From Planctomycetota bacterium (GTDB lineage Bacteria; Planctomycetota; UBA1135; UBA2386), in NCBI GenBank assembly GCA_016716265.1, contig JADJWQ010000006.1:3871501-3935500 (forward strand): a stretch of 64,000 bases of DNA, read 5' to 3'. The notes beneath the pieces are model-generated. The model was not told the origin of the DNA. It searched no databases and was given only the letters and a program-made list of their open reading frames with translations. Every line of letters begins with the position of its first letter. Within the stretch, counting starts at the first letter, position 1. A program made the position numbers and the translations under genes. Positions 8,646 through 17,207 of this stretch are shown here, one piece after another.

Positions 8646-10910
8646 TCAGCGACGTCCGAACCTCTGGGCCAGAATCGTCTCGGCGAGCATGGCGACGAGC
8701 ATCAGCGCGCCGAGCCATCGCCACAGTCCGCCGTCGCCGCCGAGCGAGCGCACGCCGCCGCTCTGGCCGTCCGTCGTGCGGAGGATCGTCACGTGCTCCT
8801 GCGCGTCCTCGGGCAGCACGGCGCGCAGCTCGCCGGCGGGCAGCGGCGTCAGCAGGCCCTCGTCGAGCAGCGGATTGCGCGCGAGCAGCTCGCGGTCCGA
8901 GCCGCCGGCGTGCCGCTCGCGCCGCACCTCGAACAGCCCGTAGCCGCGGAGCTGCGCCATCGGCACAGCGACCGCGACCGGCTCGGCGCCGAGCGCGTCC
9001 GCCGCGGCGAAGGTCGTCACGTCGTTGCGGTCGGCGAGCGGCGCGACCGCGACGTCGGGCCGGTGCACGCCGGGATCGACGACCGTCCGCCACACGCCGT
9101 CCGGACCGAGGTTGCGCGCCGACGGGTCGTTGGCGCGCGCCGCGTAGGCGAGGATCTCCTGCACCAGCAGCGGGAAGGCCGGCAGCCGCGGCAGGTTCGT
9201 CCACAGCGCGTCGGCGCTCGAGGTCAGCAGGAACGTGCGCCCGCCGGCGCCCGCGGCCGCGTGGTACGGCCGCTCGACGAGCAGCGGCGGACCGTCGGCG
9301 CCGTCGATCCGGAGCACGATGCGGGCCGCCGGGTCCGGCTCGCCGGCGAGCTCGAACCAGCGGCCGACCTGCGTCAGGCGCGTCAGCAGGAAGCGCAGCG
9401 CGTCGAGGTTGCGGACCACGACCGGGTGGTCCTCGGCCGCGACGTAGGCCGGCGACGGGTCGTCCAGATCGCCGCGCACCGGACCGAGAGCGGCCGGCAG
9501 CAGGCCGGCGCCGTCCTGGAACAGGGCGCTCTGGTAGTGCGACGCGTCGACGCGATCGCCGAGGCAGAACACGATTCCGCCGCCCGCGGCCGCGAACCGT
9601 TGCAGGCGAGCGACGGTGTCGGCGTCGAACCGTGCGACATTGCACAGGAACACCAGATCGACGCCGGAGAGGTCGTCGTCCGTCAAGGCGCCGAGCTGCC
9701 GGTCGTCGAGCAGACGCTGGTCGACGCCGCTGTGGAACTCCGCGCCGGGGTCGAGTGCGGCCTGCAGGAACAAGGTCTCGGCGTCCGTGTCGGTCGCGCC
9801 CGGATCGCCGTCGACGACCAGCACGCGCGCCGCCGGCGCGACGTCGATGGCGAGGCTGCGCAGATCGTCCGTCGCGTAGCGGTCGGCGCCCAATGCGGCG
9901 CTCAGGCCGTGCGGCCCGTCACTGCGGAAGGTCTGCTCGAGCTCGATCGTCGTCTGCTCGCCGCCGCGCAATGCGGGCACCGGTCGCGTGACGCGCCCCA
10001 GGCCGTCCACCTCGATCGTCAGGTCGGTCGCCGCCTGCGGTCCCGCACCACGGTTGGCGACGTCGATCGCGAAGTGCACCGGCACGCCGGCGATCAGCAA
10101 GCGGTCGCGCACCGCGACGCGCGTGACGGCGAGGTTCGCATCGTCGGCCGCGCCGACGTCGAGCAGTGTGGCGTGCGTCCTGCCGTCGGCGAGTGCGGAG
10201 AAGAACGGTGCGAGCCCGGGGCGGAGCTGGCCGCTCGCGTCGAGCCAATCGCTGCGGCGCAGGTCGGTGACCACGTGGTACTCGGTCTCGCCCGCCTCTT
10301 CGGTCTCCGCGGCGCGCTGCGCGGCGGCCGCCAGCACGCGCGCGGGATCGAGCGCGCCGTCGCCGACGCGCCAGGTCGCGACCGCGTCGCGCACGCGCGA
10401 CGGGAAACCCGGGCCGACCGGCACCGCGGCGAGCGCCGGCGCGTCCGGCCGCGAGGCCAGCAGCACCGTGCACAGATCACCCGGCCGCTGCGCCGCGAGC
10501 TCCTCGGCGAGCCGCACGACGGTGGCCGTCGCGCGGTCGAACGCTGCGTCCGCACCGCCGCGGTGCGCCATAGACGCGGAGTCGTCGACCACGAGCACGT
10601 GGTGCGCGAGACTGCCGCCGAGCAACGCTCCGGTCGCCTGCGGTCGCGACACCAGCAACACCAGCAGCAGCACGGCGAGCGTCCGCAGCAGCAACACGAG
10701 CCATTGCTCCATACGGAGCCTGCGCCGGTTGCGCTTCAGCGCACGGAGAAGGAATTCCATCGCCGCCCACCGCCGTCGGTCGAAACGCCGCCGATTCAGC
10801 AGATGGATGACGATCGGGATGGCCGCGAGCGGCAGACCCCACAGCAGCAAGGGATTGAGGAAGCCGAGCGCGAGGTGTCCCAGGCCCGGGCTCCCGACAG
10901 CGAAGCTCAT
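8646..10910 (-). CDS. BatA/VWA-domain membrane protein
   Basis: 754 residues. The N-terminus carries the BatA signature: a membrane segment with 'FLNPLLLWGLPLAAIPIVIHLLNRRRF', then a basic stretch (KRNRRRLRMEQW) and a second helix (LLLRTLAVLLLVLLVSRP). A von Willebrand A domain begins HHVLVVDDSASM with the D-x-S-x-S MIDAS triad. The middle has a CARDB-like beta-sandwich (INVANRGAGPQ-like spacing), followed by a GATase-like alpha/beta region (GVDLVFLCNVARF, GGGIVFCLGDRV). A single membrane helix and a short basic tail close the protein. BatA-type proteins usually work in membrane complexes driven by a MoxR AAA+ ATPase, none of which is visible here. It lies 21 bases upstream of the next VWA gene and only 7 bases after the secreted cyclase-like gene. 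Confidence 0.9.
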   Translation of the reverse strand: MSFAVGSPGLGHLALGFLNPLLLWGLPLAAIPIVIHLLNRRRFDRRRWAAMEFLLRALKRNRRRLRMEQWLVLLLRTLAVLLLVLLVSRPQATGALLGGSLAHHVLVVDDSASMAHRGGADAAFDRATATVVRLAEELAAQRPGDLCTVLLASRPDAPALAAVPVGPGFPSRVRDAVATWRVGDGALDPARVLAAAAQRAAETEEAGETEYHVVTDLRRSDWLDASGQLRPGLAPFFSALADGRTHATLLDVGAADDANLAVTRVAVRDRLLIAGVPVHFAIDVANRGAGPQAATDLTIEVDGLGRVTRPVPALRGGEQTTIELEQTFRSDGPHGLSAALGADRYATDDLRSLAIDVAPAARVLVVDGDPGATDTDAETLFLQAALDPGAEFHSGVDQRLLDDRQLGALTDDDLSGVDLVFLCNVARFDADTVARLQRFAAAGGGIVFCLGDRVDASHYQSALFQDGAGLLPAALGPVRGDLDDPSPAYVAAEDHPVVVRNLDALRFLLTRLTQVGRWFELAGEPDPAARIVLRIDGADGPPLLVERPYHAAAGAGGRTFLLTSSADALWTNLPRLPAFPLLVQEILAYAARANDPSARNLGPDGVWRTVVDPGVHRPDVAVAPLADRNDVTTFAAADALGAEPVAVAVPMAQLRGYGLFEVRRERHAGGSDRELLARNPLLDEGLLTPLPAGELRAVLPEDAQEHVTILRTTDGQSGGVRSLGGDGGLWRWLGALMLVAMLAETILAQRFGRR

Positions 10911-10917
10911 CGAGCGG

Positions 10918-12033
10918 TCACCTCTGGTAGATCGGCAGGTAGGCGTACGGCAGCTGCAGGATGATCAGCGCGATCGCGGTGCCGTACGTGGTCCCGACGC
11001 CGTCCCCGACCCACGAGCCGTCGCGCCGCTGCTGGGCGATCAGGAAGTCGGAGATCCGGCCGTAGTGTTCGGCCCAGTCGGGGCCACCACGCTGGTAGAG
11101 CGCCTGGGCGAGGTAGAGCTGCGCATAGTAATGGTGCCCATTGCCGCTGCCGTTGACCGGCAGCGTGCGGCGTGCAAAGTCCAGCGCTCGTTCGGCGAGT
11201 GGATCGTCGTATTGCCCAGCATTGTAGAGCACCGCGACTGCTGCCGCGGTGATCGCCGGGCGACCGCCGCCACCGGAGCCGAGGCTGTAGCGGATCGAGC
11301 CGTCGGGATTCGCGCTCCGGCGGATGTAGCCTACCGAGCGCTCGATGGTCTCCGAAGGCACGAGGATGCCGGCATTGCGGCATGCGCGCAGCGCCTGGAT
11401 CTGCGTGACGGTCACGCTACCCTCGTCGCCATTGGACTCGGGTGTGTAGAGCCAGCCGCCGGCCTTCGATTGCGACCGCGCGGTCAGCTCGACCGCCCGC
11501 TCCAGCACGCCCTGGATCCGCTGCCGCTGCCGGGCGTCCTCCTCCATGCCGTAGACCTCGGCGAGGAACATCGTCGAGAAGCCGTGGCCGTACATCGAGC
11601 GCCCCTCTTCGGCAGGAGCGGTGATCACGCCGTCGGGCTGCGCGCAGCGCAGCAGGAACTCCGCGCTCATGCGCACGTTCCACAGGTAGCGCCCGCGGGT
11701 CGGCGTCGATCCCGACGCGGCGAGCGCGGTGCCGGCGAGGGCCGTCATCGCGGTCGGGTAGCTGCCCTGACCGCCATTGGACCGCCACGAGCCGTCCCGG
11801 TTCTGCGTCCGCTGCAGGTACTGCAGGCCGCGGTGGATCGCCTGCTCGATGTCGGGGGTGACGTGCTCGGGTAGCGCGTCCGCCTCCTGCGCAGCCGTGG
11901 TGGGGGCAAGCATCGCCACCGCCGACAGCGCGGCGAGCACGATCCCGCGGGCGAGAACGGGAATCCGCGGCTCGCACCCGCGGTCCTCGCCGAGCCCGGT
12001 CGTCGTTCGCGCGGTACGCAGCTGCGAGCTCAT
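10918..12033 (-). CDS. Secreted squalene-cyclase/prenyltransferase-repeat protein
   Basis: 371 residues from ATG 12033, sharing ATGA with the upstream stop. A long basic leader is followed by a hydrophobic segment cleaved near PTTAAQ, so it is probably exported. The mature protein is a run of alpha-hairpin repeats with QW-like motifs (QNRDGSW near residue 78, ANPDGSIRY near 245, QRRDGSW near 340), typical of the alpha/alpha-barrel prenyltransferase and squalene-oxidase repeat family. The DxDD proton-donor motif of squalene-hopene cyclases was not found, and the protein is about half the length of a true cyclase. It is therefore probably a binding or scaffold version of the fold. Genes of this type recur beside MoxR/VWA clusters in planctomycetes, which fits its place at the head of this operon. 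Confidence 0.85.
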   Translation of the reverse strand: MSSQLRTARTTTGLGEDRGCEPRIPVLARGIVLAALSAVAMLAPTTAAQEADALPEHVTPDIEQAIHRGLQYLQRTQNRDGSWRSNGGQGSYPTAMTALAGTALAASGSTPTRGRYLWNVRMSAEFLLRCAQPDGVITAPAEEGRSMYGHGFSTMFLAEVYGMEEDARQRQRIQGVLERAVELTARSQSKAGGWLYTPESNGDEGSVTVTQIQALRACRNAGILVPSETIERSVGYIRRSANPDGSIRYSLGSGGGGRPAITAAAVAVLYNAGQYDDPLAERALDFARRTLPVNGSGNGHHYYAQLYLAQALYQRGGPDWAEHYGRISDFLIAQQRRDGSWVGDGVGTTYGTAIALIILQLPYAYLPIYQR

Positions 12034-14744
12034 CGTTCGTCCTCCTTCGTGCCGGTCGGTCGCTCGCTCCCGTGCTCCATCGCATCGTAGAGCGCACGTT
12101 GTTCCACGTAGACGCCGTCGGGATCGCCGAGCGTCTCGAACACCTCGACGCGCGCGAGGTGCCAGCGCAGCACGAGCTCTCGATCGTCGAGACGCGCGCG
12201 GGCGCGCTCGAGCAGCTCCAGTGCGCGGTCGCGCTCGCCGTGGCTCGCCATCGCGAGCGCGAGCTCGGAGCACAGCGACAGCATGCGCTCCTGGACGTCC
12301 GGCGGCGGGACCTCGACCTGCTCGAGCGCGGCCACCGCGCCGAGCAGGTCGCCCGCCTGCGCGAGCCAGGCGCTCGTGTCGACCGGATCGGACTCGCCGG
12401 CCGCACACAGCTCGAGCGCCTCGATCGTCGAGTAGGCTTCGATACCGCCCTCGAAGCACGCGAACAGGAACGGACCGTCAGCGAACAGGTCCATCGGACC
12501 CTGCAGCGGCTCGGCACCGAGCCGGAACTCCGGCAGATCGACGCTGGTCCAGTCACCGCCCGTGGTCGGCATGACGTGGATCCGGCGCTCCCCCGGCACC
12601 AGCACGCGCTCGCCGACCACGGTGCCGCGACCGCGCCACCGCGCGCTGCCGGCGTGCGGCGGCACCTCCACGCGCCATTTCCGCAGCCCGGTCGTCAGCC
12701 CGATGCAGTAGAGCTCGTCGCGGCCGAGCACGAACAGGTCCTCACCGTCGTGGCCGATCGGCACGACCATCTCGTTGCGGCTCAGCATCCAGACCGGCTG
12801 TCCGCTGATCGCATCGAGTGCGATGAGCGTGCCACCGTCGGTCGGTGCGAAGACCACCAGGCCGTCGCGCACGATCAGGTCACTCGGCGCGAAGCCCGGC
12901 AGTCGCTCCTCCTGGAACACGGCCCCGCCGAACATGTCGCGCGCAGACTGACGGGTGCGCGGCGGCTCCGGGCGATAGGGATGCGTGCGCTCGTAGCGGC
13001 GGATCCAGCGCAATGCACCGGTGTGCACCGCGACGGCCGCCAGGCAGCCGGCATTGGTGAGCACGTAGGCGATGCCGTCGTCGATGCGGACCGGCACCGT
13101 CGGCGGTCTCGCGAGGTCGGTGCCGCCGCGGTGCAGCGGTACCCGATAGATGACCGAGCCGTCCGCGGCCTCGAGGCAGCTCAGCTCGATGGTGCCGCGG
13201 TTCAGGGTCGGCACCAGCAGCCGGGTACCGAACGACGTCGGTGCCGCCAGGAACGTCGTGTCCGCGAACTCGACGTTCTCCCGGGTGCGCCAGCGGCACT
13301 GCGTGCCATCGCGGCTCCACAGCTCGAGCCCGTTCACGAGCACCGCGCGCATGCCCTCGGGCCGCTGCGACTGCGGGACGAGGATGCAGACGTCGCCGGT
13401 CCCGGTCGGCACGGCACGGAGTGCGCCGAAGTCGTAGGCGGGGATGCGCTGCCGAGGCTGGCCGGGCTGCGGATCGGGGATCGCGACCTCGCCCTCGTTG
13501 GCGGCGAGCGAACGCCCGGTCAGCGCGTCGACCGCACGGAGGCAGCGGTGCTCGACGAACGCGACGCCACCCGGGAGCCGGGTGACGACGGGGCCGGTCA
13601 CGTAGTCCGAGTACTTCGGCGTCGGCGCGAGCCCGTCGCCCTGCACGACGGCGAAGCGCTGCTGCGTGTTGCCCGACACGCGGGCCGGGCGGTACGGACG
13701 CGGGTCGGCGAAGCGGAACTCCCACAGCGGGACCAGCGTGCCGTGCGCGACGTCCAGCACGATCGCCGCGGCCGTCCCCGCCGCGACCGGTTCCGGCGGC
13801 GGCGTGGCCGCGAAACCGCCCTCGGCGAGCCGCGCGAGCGACACCAGCTCACCGGCGACGCGCAACGTCGCGTCGGGATCCGCGGCGATCGCGCTGCGCA
13901 ACTCGCCGCGCGCCTGCTCGTCGTCGCCGAGCAGGTGGAAGGCGAGCGCGATCTTGAAGTGCACCCAGGTCGGCTCGACGCGCGCGTCGGCCCACAGCTC
14001 GCGCGGGTAGATCTCCAGCAGGTCGCGGAACGTCCGCACCGCCTGCCGCAGCGAGCCGCGATCAAGCTCGGCATCGCCCGCCGCGAGCATCGCGCGCCCG
14101 GCCGCGACGGTCGCGAACCAGCGCTGATGGACCTCGTGCAGCGCCGCGACGTCGCCGGTCCGCAGCGCCGCGTCGAGCGCGCGCTCGGCCGCGACCTCGA
14201 ACGCCGCGCGGTAATAGGCGAGCCCCGCGGTCGGCAGCGCGGCGAGCAGCTCGTGGCACAGCCGTTCGACCGGCCGGTACAGGCGCTGATCCTCACTGAA
14301 CACGGCGTGCCGCGCGTCCTCGGCCCAGGCGTCGGCCGCGGTCGGCGCGCCGCCCTCGTCCGGTCCGCCCGGCTCGGGGGGCGTCCCGGCTGACGTCTCC
14401 GGCGGCACGGCCGCCGGGTCCTCGAGCGTGCGGCCCTCGATGACGTCCTGCAGCAGGCCGACGGCGGTCGGGTAGTCCTCACGCCCGAGGAAGTCCTGGG
14501 CGCGGCGCAGGAAGCGGTCGATGTTCGGGCTCTCGAGCAGCTGGACCGGCCGGCCTGGGTCCGCGCCGGGGTCGTGGTCGGGCTCGGTCAACGCGCCCTG
14601 CACGGCGACCGGCGCGCGCACCCCCGGCCGGATCTGTGCACCCGCGCCGCCGGCGAGGCCGAGCAGGCAGGCGAGTGCGCACAGCGCCGTCTGGGCACGT
14701 GGGCCTCGACGAGCGCTCGGGTTGTCGGAGGGCGGCGTCGCCAC
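12030..14744 (-). CDS. Secreted TPR plus PQQ-like beta-propeller protein
   Basis: 904 residues from GTG 14744. The signal peptide ends around GGAGAQ. Residues ~60-320 are helical and TPR-like (repeated 'ALxxGDxAxLxxxxxRWxxxxAAG' patterns, 'ALAFHLLGDDEQARGELRSAI'). Residues ~340-780 form a PQQ/BamB-like propeller: strands such as 'LIALDAISGQPVWML', 'LAAVAVHTGALRWIRRYE' and 'LYCIGLTTGLRKWRVE' carry the usual Asp/Gly-x-x-x-W blade closures. A second helical region follows near the C-terminus. The blade pattern indicates structure, not quinone binding, so dehydrogenase activity is not claimed. It is the first gene of the operon and would be transcribed from the 14745-14906 region. A scaffold role is likely. 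Confidence 0.85.
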   Translation of the reverse strand: MATPPSDNPSARRGPRAQTALCALACLLGLAGGAGAQIRPGVRAPVAVQGALTEPDHDPGADPGRPVQLLESPNIDRFLRRAQDFLGREDYPTAVGLLQDVIEGRTLEDPAAVPPETSAGTPPEPGGPDEGGAPTAADAWAEDARHAVFSEDQRLYRPVERLCHELLAALPTAGLAYYRAAFEVAAERALDAALRTGDVAALHEVHQRWFATVAAGRAMLAAGDAELDRGSLRQAVRTFRDLLEIYPRELWADARVEPTWVHFKIALAFHLLGDDEQARGELRSAIAADPDATLRVAGELVSLARLAEGGFAATPPPEPVAAGTAAAIVLDVAHGTLVPLWEFRFADPRPYRPARVSGNTQQRFAVVQGDGLAPTPKYSDYVTGPVVTRLPGGVAFVEHRCLRAVDALTGRSLAANEGEVAIPDPQPGQPRQRIPAYDFGALRAVPTGTGDVCILVPQSQRPEGMRAVLVNGLELWSRDGTQCRWRTRENVEFADTTFLAAPTSFGTRLLVPTLNRGTIELSCLEAADGSVIYRVPLHRGGTDLARPPTVPVRIDDGIAYVLTNAGCLAAVAVHTGALRWIRRYERTHPYRPEPPRTRQSARDMFGGAVFQEERLPGFAPSDLIVRDGLVVFAPTDGGTLIALDAISGQPVWMLSRNEMVVPIGHDGEDLFVLGRDELYCIGLTTGLRKWRVEVPPHAGSARWRGRGTVVGERVLVPGERRIHVMPTTGGDWTSVDLPEFRLGAEPLQGPMDLFADGPFLFACFEGGIEAYSTIEALELCAAGESDPVDTSAWLAQAGDLLGAVAALEQVEVPPPDVQERMLSLCSELALAMASHGERDRALELLERARARLDDRELVLRWHLARVEVFETLGDPDGVYVEQRALYDAMEHGSERPTGTKEDER

Positions 14745-14906
14745 GACGGGAACGCTTGATCGGTCGGGTGCTGCGAGGGGGGGGTCGGCCGCACTCTACG
14801 GCCTGCCATCCGAACCGGCGAGAGCCCCGCCGGGTTCTGTATGGTGGAGGGCAGTCCGGCGCGCGCCCCCGCTTCGGTGCCGGAGCCAGCCACGGTCCAC
14901 CGCGCG

Positions 14907-17195
14907 ATGCGAATCTCCACGACGACGCTGTCGATCCTCCTCGCCGCCGCCCTGTGGGCGCCGCGCACGTCGGCCCAGGAGTGGTCGACCCAGGAGCTCC
15001 GCGCCCGTTCCCAGGGCTTCCTCCAGCCCGGCATCCGGGCCGAGCTCACCCAGATCGGGGAGCTCGTCGCGCGCGCCGACGCCTGCCGCTCGGCGCTCGC
15101 GCTGGCGATCCACGGCGATCACCGCGAGTACACGCTGAAGATCGCACGATACCTCGACCAGCTCGCCGATCCGCGCTGGCTCGCGCGCGAGGATGCGGAG
15201 CGCGCGCTGATCGAGATCGGTGGGCGCGGGCTGGCGCAGATCGAGGCGCGCGCGGTCGATGGCGCGACGCTCGAGGAGCGCATCCGCGCGCGTCGCATCG
15301 CCGAGGCGATCGAGCTGCGCGGCACCGACGACGAGGACAACCAGACCCGCATCCTGCAGGGGCTGACCGCGGCCGCACTCTACTTCGACGGCTCCGAGCG
15401 CCTGACCGACGCGCTGCGCAGCGCGCTCGGGCACACCGATGCGCTGGTCGTCGAGAACGCGTTCGTCGCGCTCGGCCACGGCGGCGGCGAGGCGGTCGTG
15501 CCGCTGCTCGTCGACCGCGTCACGCGCCGCGACGCGCGGGGCAGCGAGCGCGACGCCGCACGCATCGGTCTCGCGCTCTCGGACACCGCGGCCGCACACG
15601 CCGCCATCCGCCAGCTGCTCGATGCCGAAGGCGGCCTGGCGCGCAGCGAGGCGGTGCAGCTGCTGTGGGATCTGCGCGCCTGGCCGGACACCGGCGAGCT
15701 GGTCGCGGCGCTCGCCAGCTCCGCCGCGGATCCGGCGGTCCGCGCGCTGGCCGGCGTCGAGCTGCCCGCGCCGCGTCCCCTCGCGGAGCGCGCGACGCTG
15801 CAGCTCGCCGACCGCGACGAGGTCCAGGCGGAGCTGCGCGGGCTGAGCGGCTCGTTCGTCGAGGCGGCCGGGGTCGTCCCGAATCTGCCGGTCGCACGGC
15901 TGCGCCACTCGGCCTGTCCGATCCTCGAGTTCCCGCGCGAAACGCGGCCGCTCGCCGCCGCCGACTGCCGGGTGTTCCTCAAGCAGGGCAGCCTGCTGGT
16001 CGGCCGGCTGCGCGGCGCCGACCGCGATGCGGTCCGCTTCGAGTCGCCGCTGTTCGGGGAGGTCGCATTGCCGCGCACGTCGATCCAGGGCCTCGCCGTC
16101 GATCCCTCGGTGGACCGGCTGGTCGGCGCCGCTGCCTCGCACGATCGGATCCGCCTGCGCGACGAGCGCATGATCGACGCGCACGTCCTCGGGATCGACG
16201 GCGACGGGCTGCACTACGTGCCGGCGGACCAGCCCGGGGCCGCCGAGCTGGTCGTCGCGATCGCGGACGTCGCCGGCCTGCTGTTCGAGCGGCCGACCCA
16301 GGGCTCGACGAGCGACGAGCTGTACACGCGCATCGACCTGACCGACGGCGATCGCCTGCTCGCCCACGTCGGCGGCGTCGGCGGCGACGGCTCGTACGCG
16401 GTGTGGATCGAGGGCCTCGGAGCCGCGCGCCTGCCCGGCGACCACGTGCGGCGGCTGGAGTTCGCGGTCGGCGGCGGAGCGGTGTGGGGCTTCACGCTGA
16501 TCGCCGACTACTCCGACAACCGCGTGGTCGAGGTCGACGAGCAAGGTCACGAGGGCTTCGCACTGGACGAGATCTACGGCGCGTGGGACGCCGAGTGCCT
16601 CGAGAACGGCAACCTGCTGATCACCGAGTTCGCGCTCAATCGTGTATCGGAGATCACGCGGGCCGGCGAGGAGGTGTGGATGTACGACGACCTCAAGAAC
16701 CCCTACGATGCCGACGCGCTGCCCAATGGCAACGTGTTGATCGCCGACACGTTCGGCGAACGGGTGATCGAGGTCGACCGCGCGACGCGCGAGATCGTCT
16801 GGAGCTACACCGGCGTCAAACCGTACGACGCCGACCGACTGCCCAATGGAGACACGCTGATCGCCGACAGCGACGGCAAGCGCGTCATCGAGGTGACTCC
16901 GGACGGCACCATCGTCTGGGAGCGGGGTGACCTGCCGGGCGTGCACGACGCCGACCGGCTGCCCAATGGCAACACGCTGATCACGTTGCGCACGCAGCAG
17001 AAGGTCATCGAGGTCGACCGCACCGGCAAGGTCGTGTTCGAGATCGACGGCCTGAGCTCGCCGAGCGATGCCGACCGGCTGCCGAACGGCAATACGTTGG
17101 TCGCCGAGAACGGCGGGGTCCGCGAGTTCAATCGGCGTGGCGAGGTCGTGTGGCAGGTCGAGGCGGCGTGGGCGGTCGAGGTCAACCGCTACTGA
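14907..17195 (+). CDS. Secreted HEAT-like, Sm-like and six-unit propeller fusion protein
   Basis: 762 residues. ATG 14907 is chosen because it opens a signal peptide (MRISTTTLSILLAAALW, cleaved near RTSAQ). Residues ~30-300 are alpha-helical HEAT-like repeats (the 'ALVVENAFVALGHGGGEAVVPLLVDRV' pattern). Residues ~340-510 hold three Sm-like modules (FLKQGSLLVGRLRG, IRLRDERMIDAHVLG, TRIDLTDGDRLLAHVG). From about residue 521 to the end come six units of exactly 40 residues with consensus 'DADRLPNGNTLIAD', then 'RVIEVDxxGxIVW', which predicts a six-bladed propeller related to NHL or arylsulfotransferase-like propellers. No catalytic residues were recognised. It is transcribed away from the VWA operon and ends 12 bases from a convergent peptidase gene. 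Confidence 0.85.
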   Translation: MRISTTTLSILLAAALWAPRTSAQEWSTQELRARSQGFLQPGIRAELTQIGELVARADACRSALALAIHGDHREYTLKIARYLDQLADPRWLAREDAERALIEIGGRGLAQIEARAVDGATLEERIRARRIAEAIELRGTDDEDNQTRILQGLTAAALYFDGSERLTDALRSALGHTDALVVENAFVALGHGGGEAVVPLLVDRVTRRDARGSERDAARIGLALSDTAAAHAAIRQLLDAEGGLARSEAVQLLWDLRAWPDTGELVAALASSAADPAVRALAGVELPAPRPLAERATLQLADRDEVQAELRGLSGSFVEAAGVVPNLPVARLRHSACPILEFPRETRPLAAADCRVFLKQGSLLVGRLRGADRDAVRFESPLFGEVALPRTSIQGLAVDPSVDRLVGAAASHDRIRLRDERMIDAHVLGIDGDGLHYVPADQPGAAELVVAIADVAGLLFERPTQGSTSDELYTRIDLTDGDRLLAHVGGVGGDGSYAVWIEGLGAARLPGDHVRRLEFAVGGGAVWGFTLIADYSDNRVVEVDEQGHEGFALDEIYGAWDAECLENGNLLITEFALNRVSEITRAGEEVWMYDDLKNPYDADALPNGNVLIADTFGERVIEVDRATREIVWSYTGVKPYDADRLPNGDTLIADSDGKRVIEVTPDGTIVWERGDLPGVHDADRLPNGNTLITLRTQQKVIEVDRTGKVVFEIDGLSSPSDADRLPNGNTLVAENGGVREFNRRGEVVWQVEAAWAVEVNRY
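16467..17187 (+). repeat. Six tandem 120-bp coding repeats (40-residue propeller blades)
   Basis: The conserved Asp-Ala/Glu start of each unit falls at 16587, 16707, 16827, 16947 and 17067, exactly 120 bases apart. A more diverged first unit is in phase at 16467. The later units share near-identical DNA around CTGCCCAATGGCAAC, which suggests recent duplication or homogenisation. Confidence 0.85.
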
Positions 17196-17207
17196 TCGAT
17201 CCGGGGC

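Noticed and set aside
12030..14744. PQQ-dependent dehydrogenase
   Set aside because: Only the propeller blade pattern is present; the quinone- and calcium-binding residues of the dehydrogenases were not recognised.
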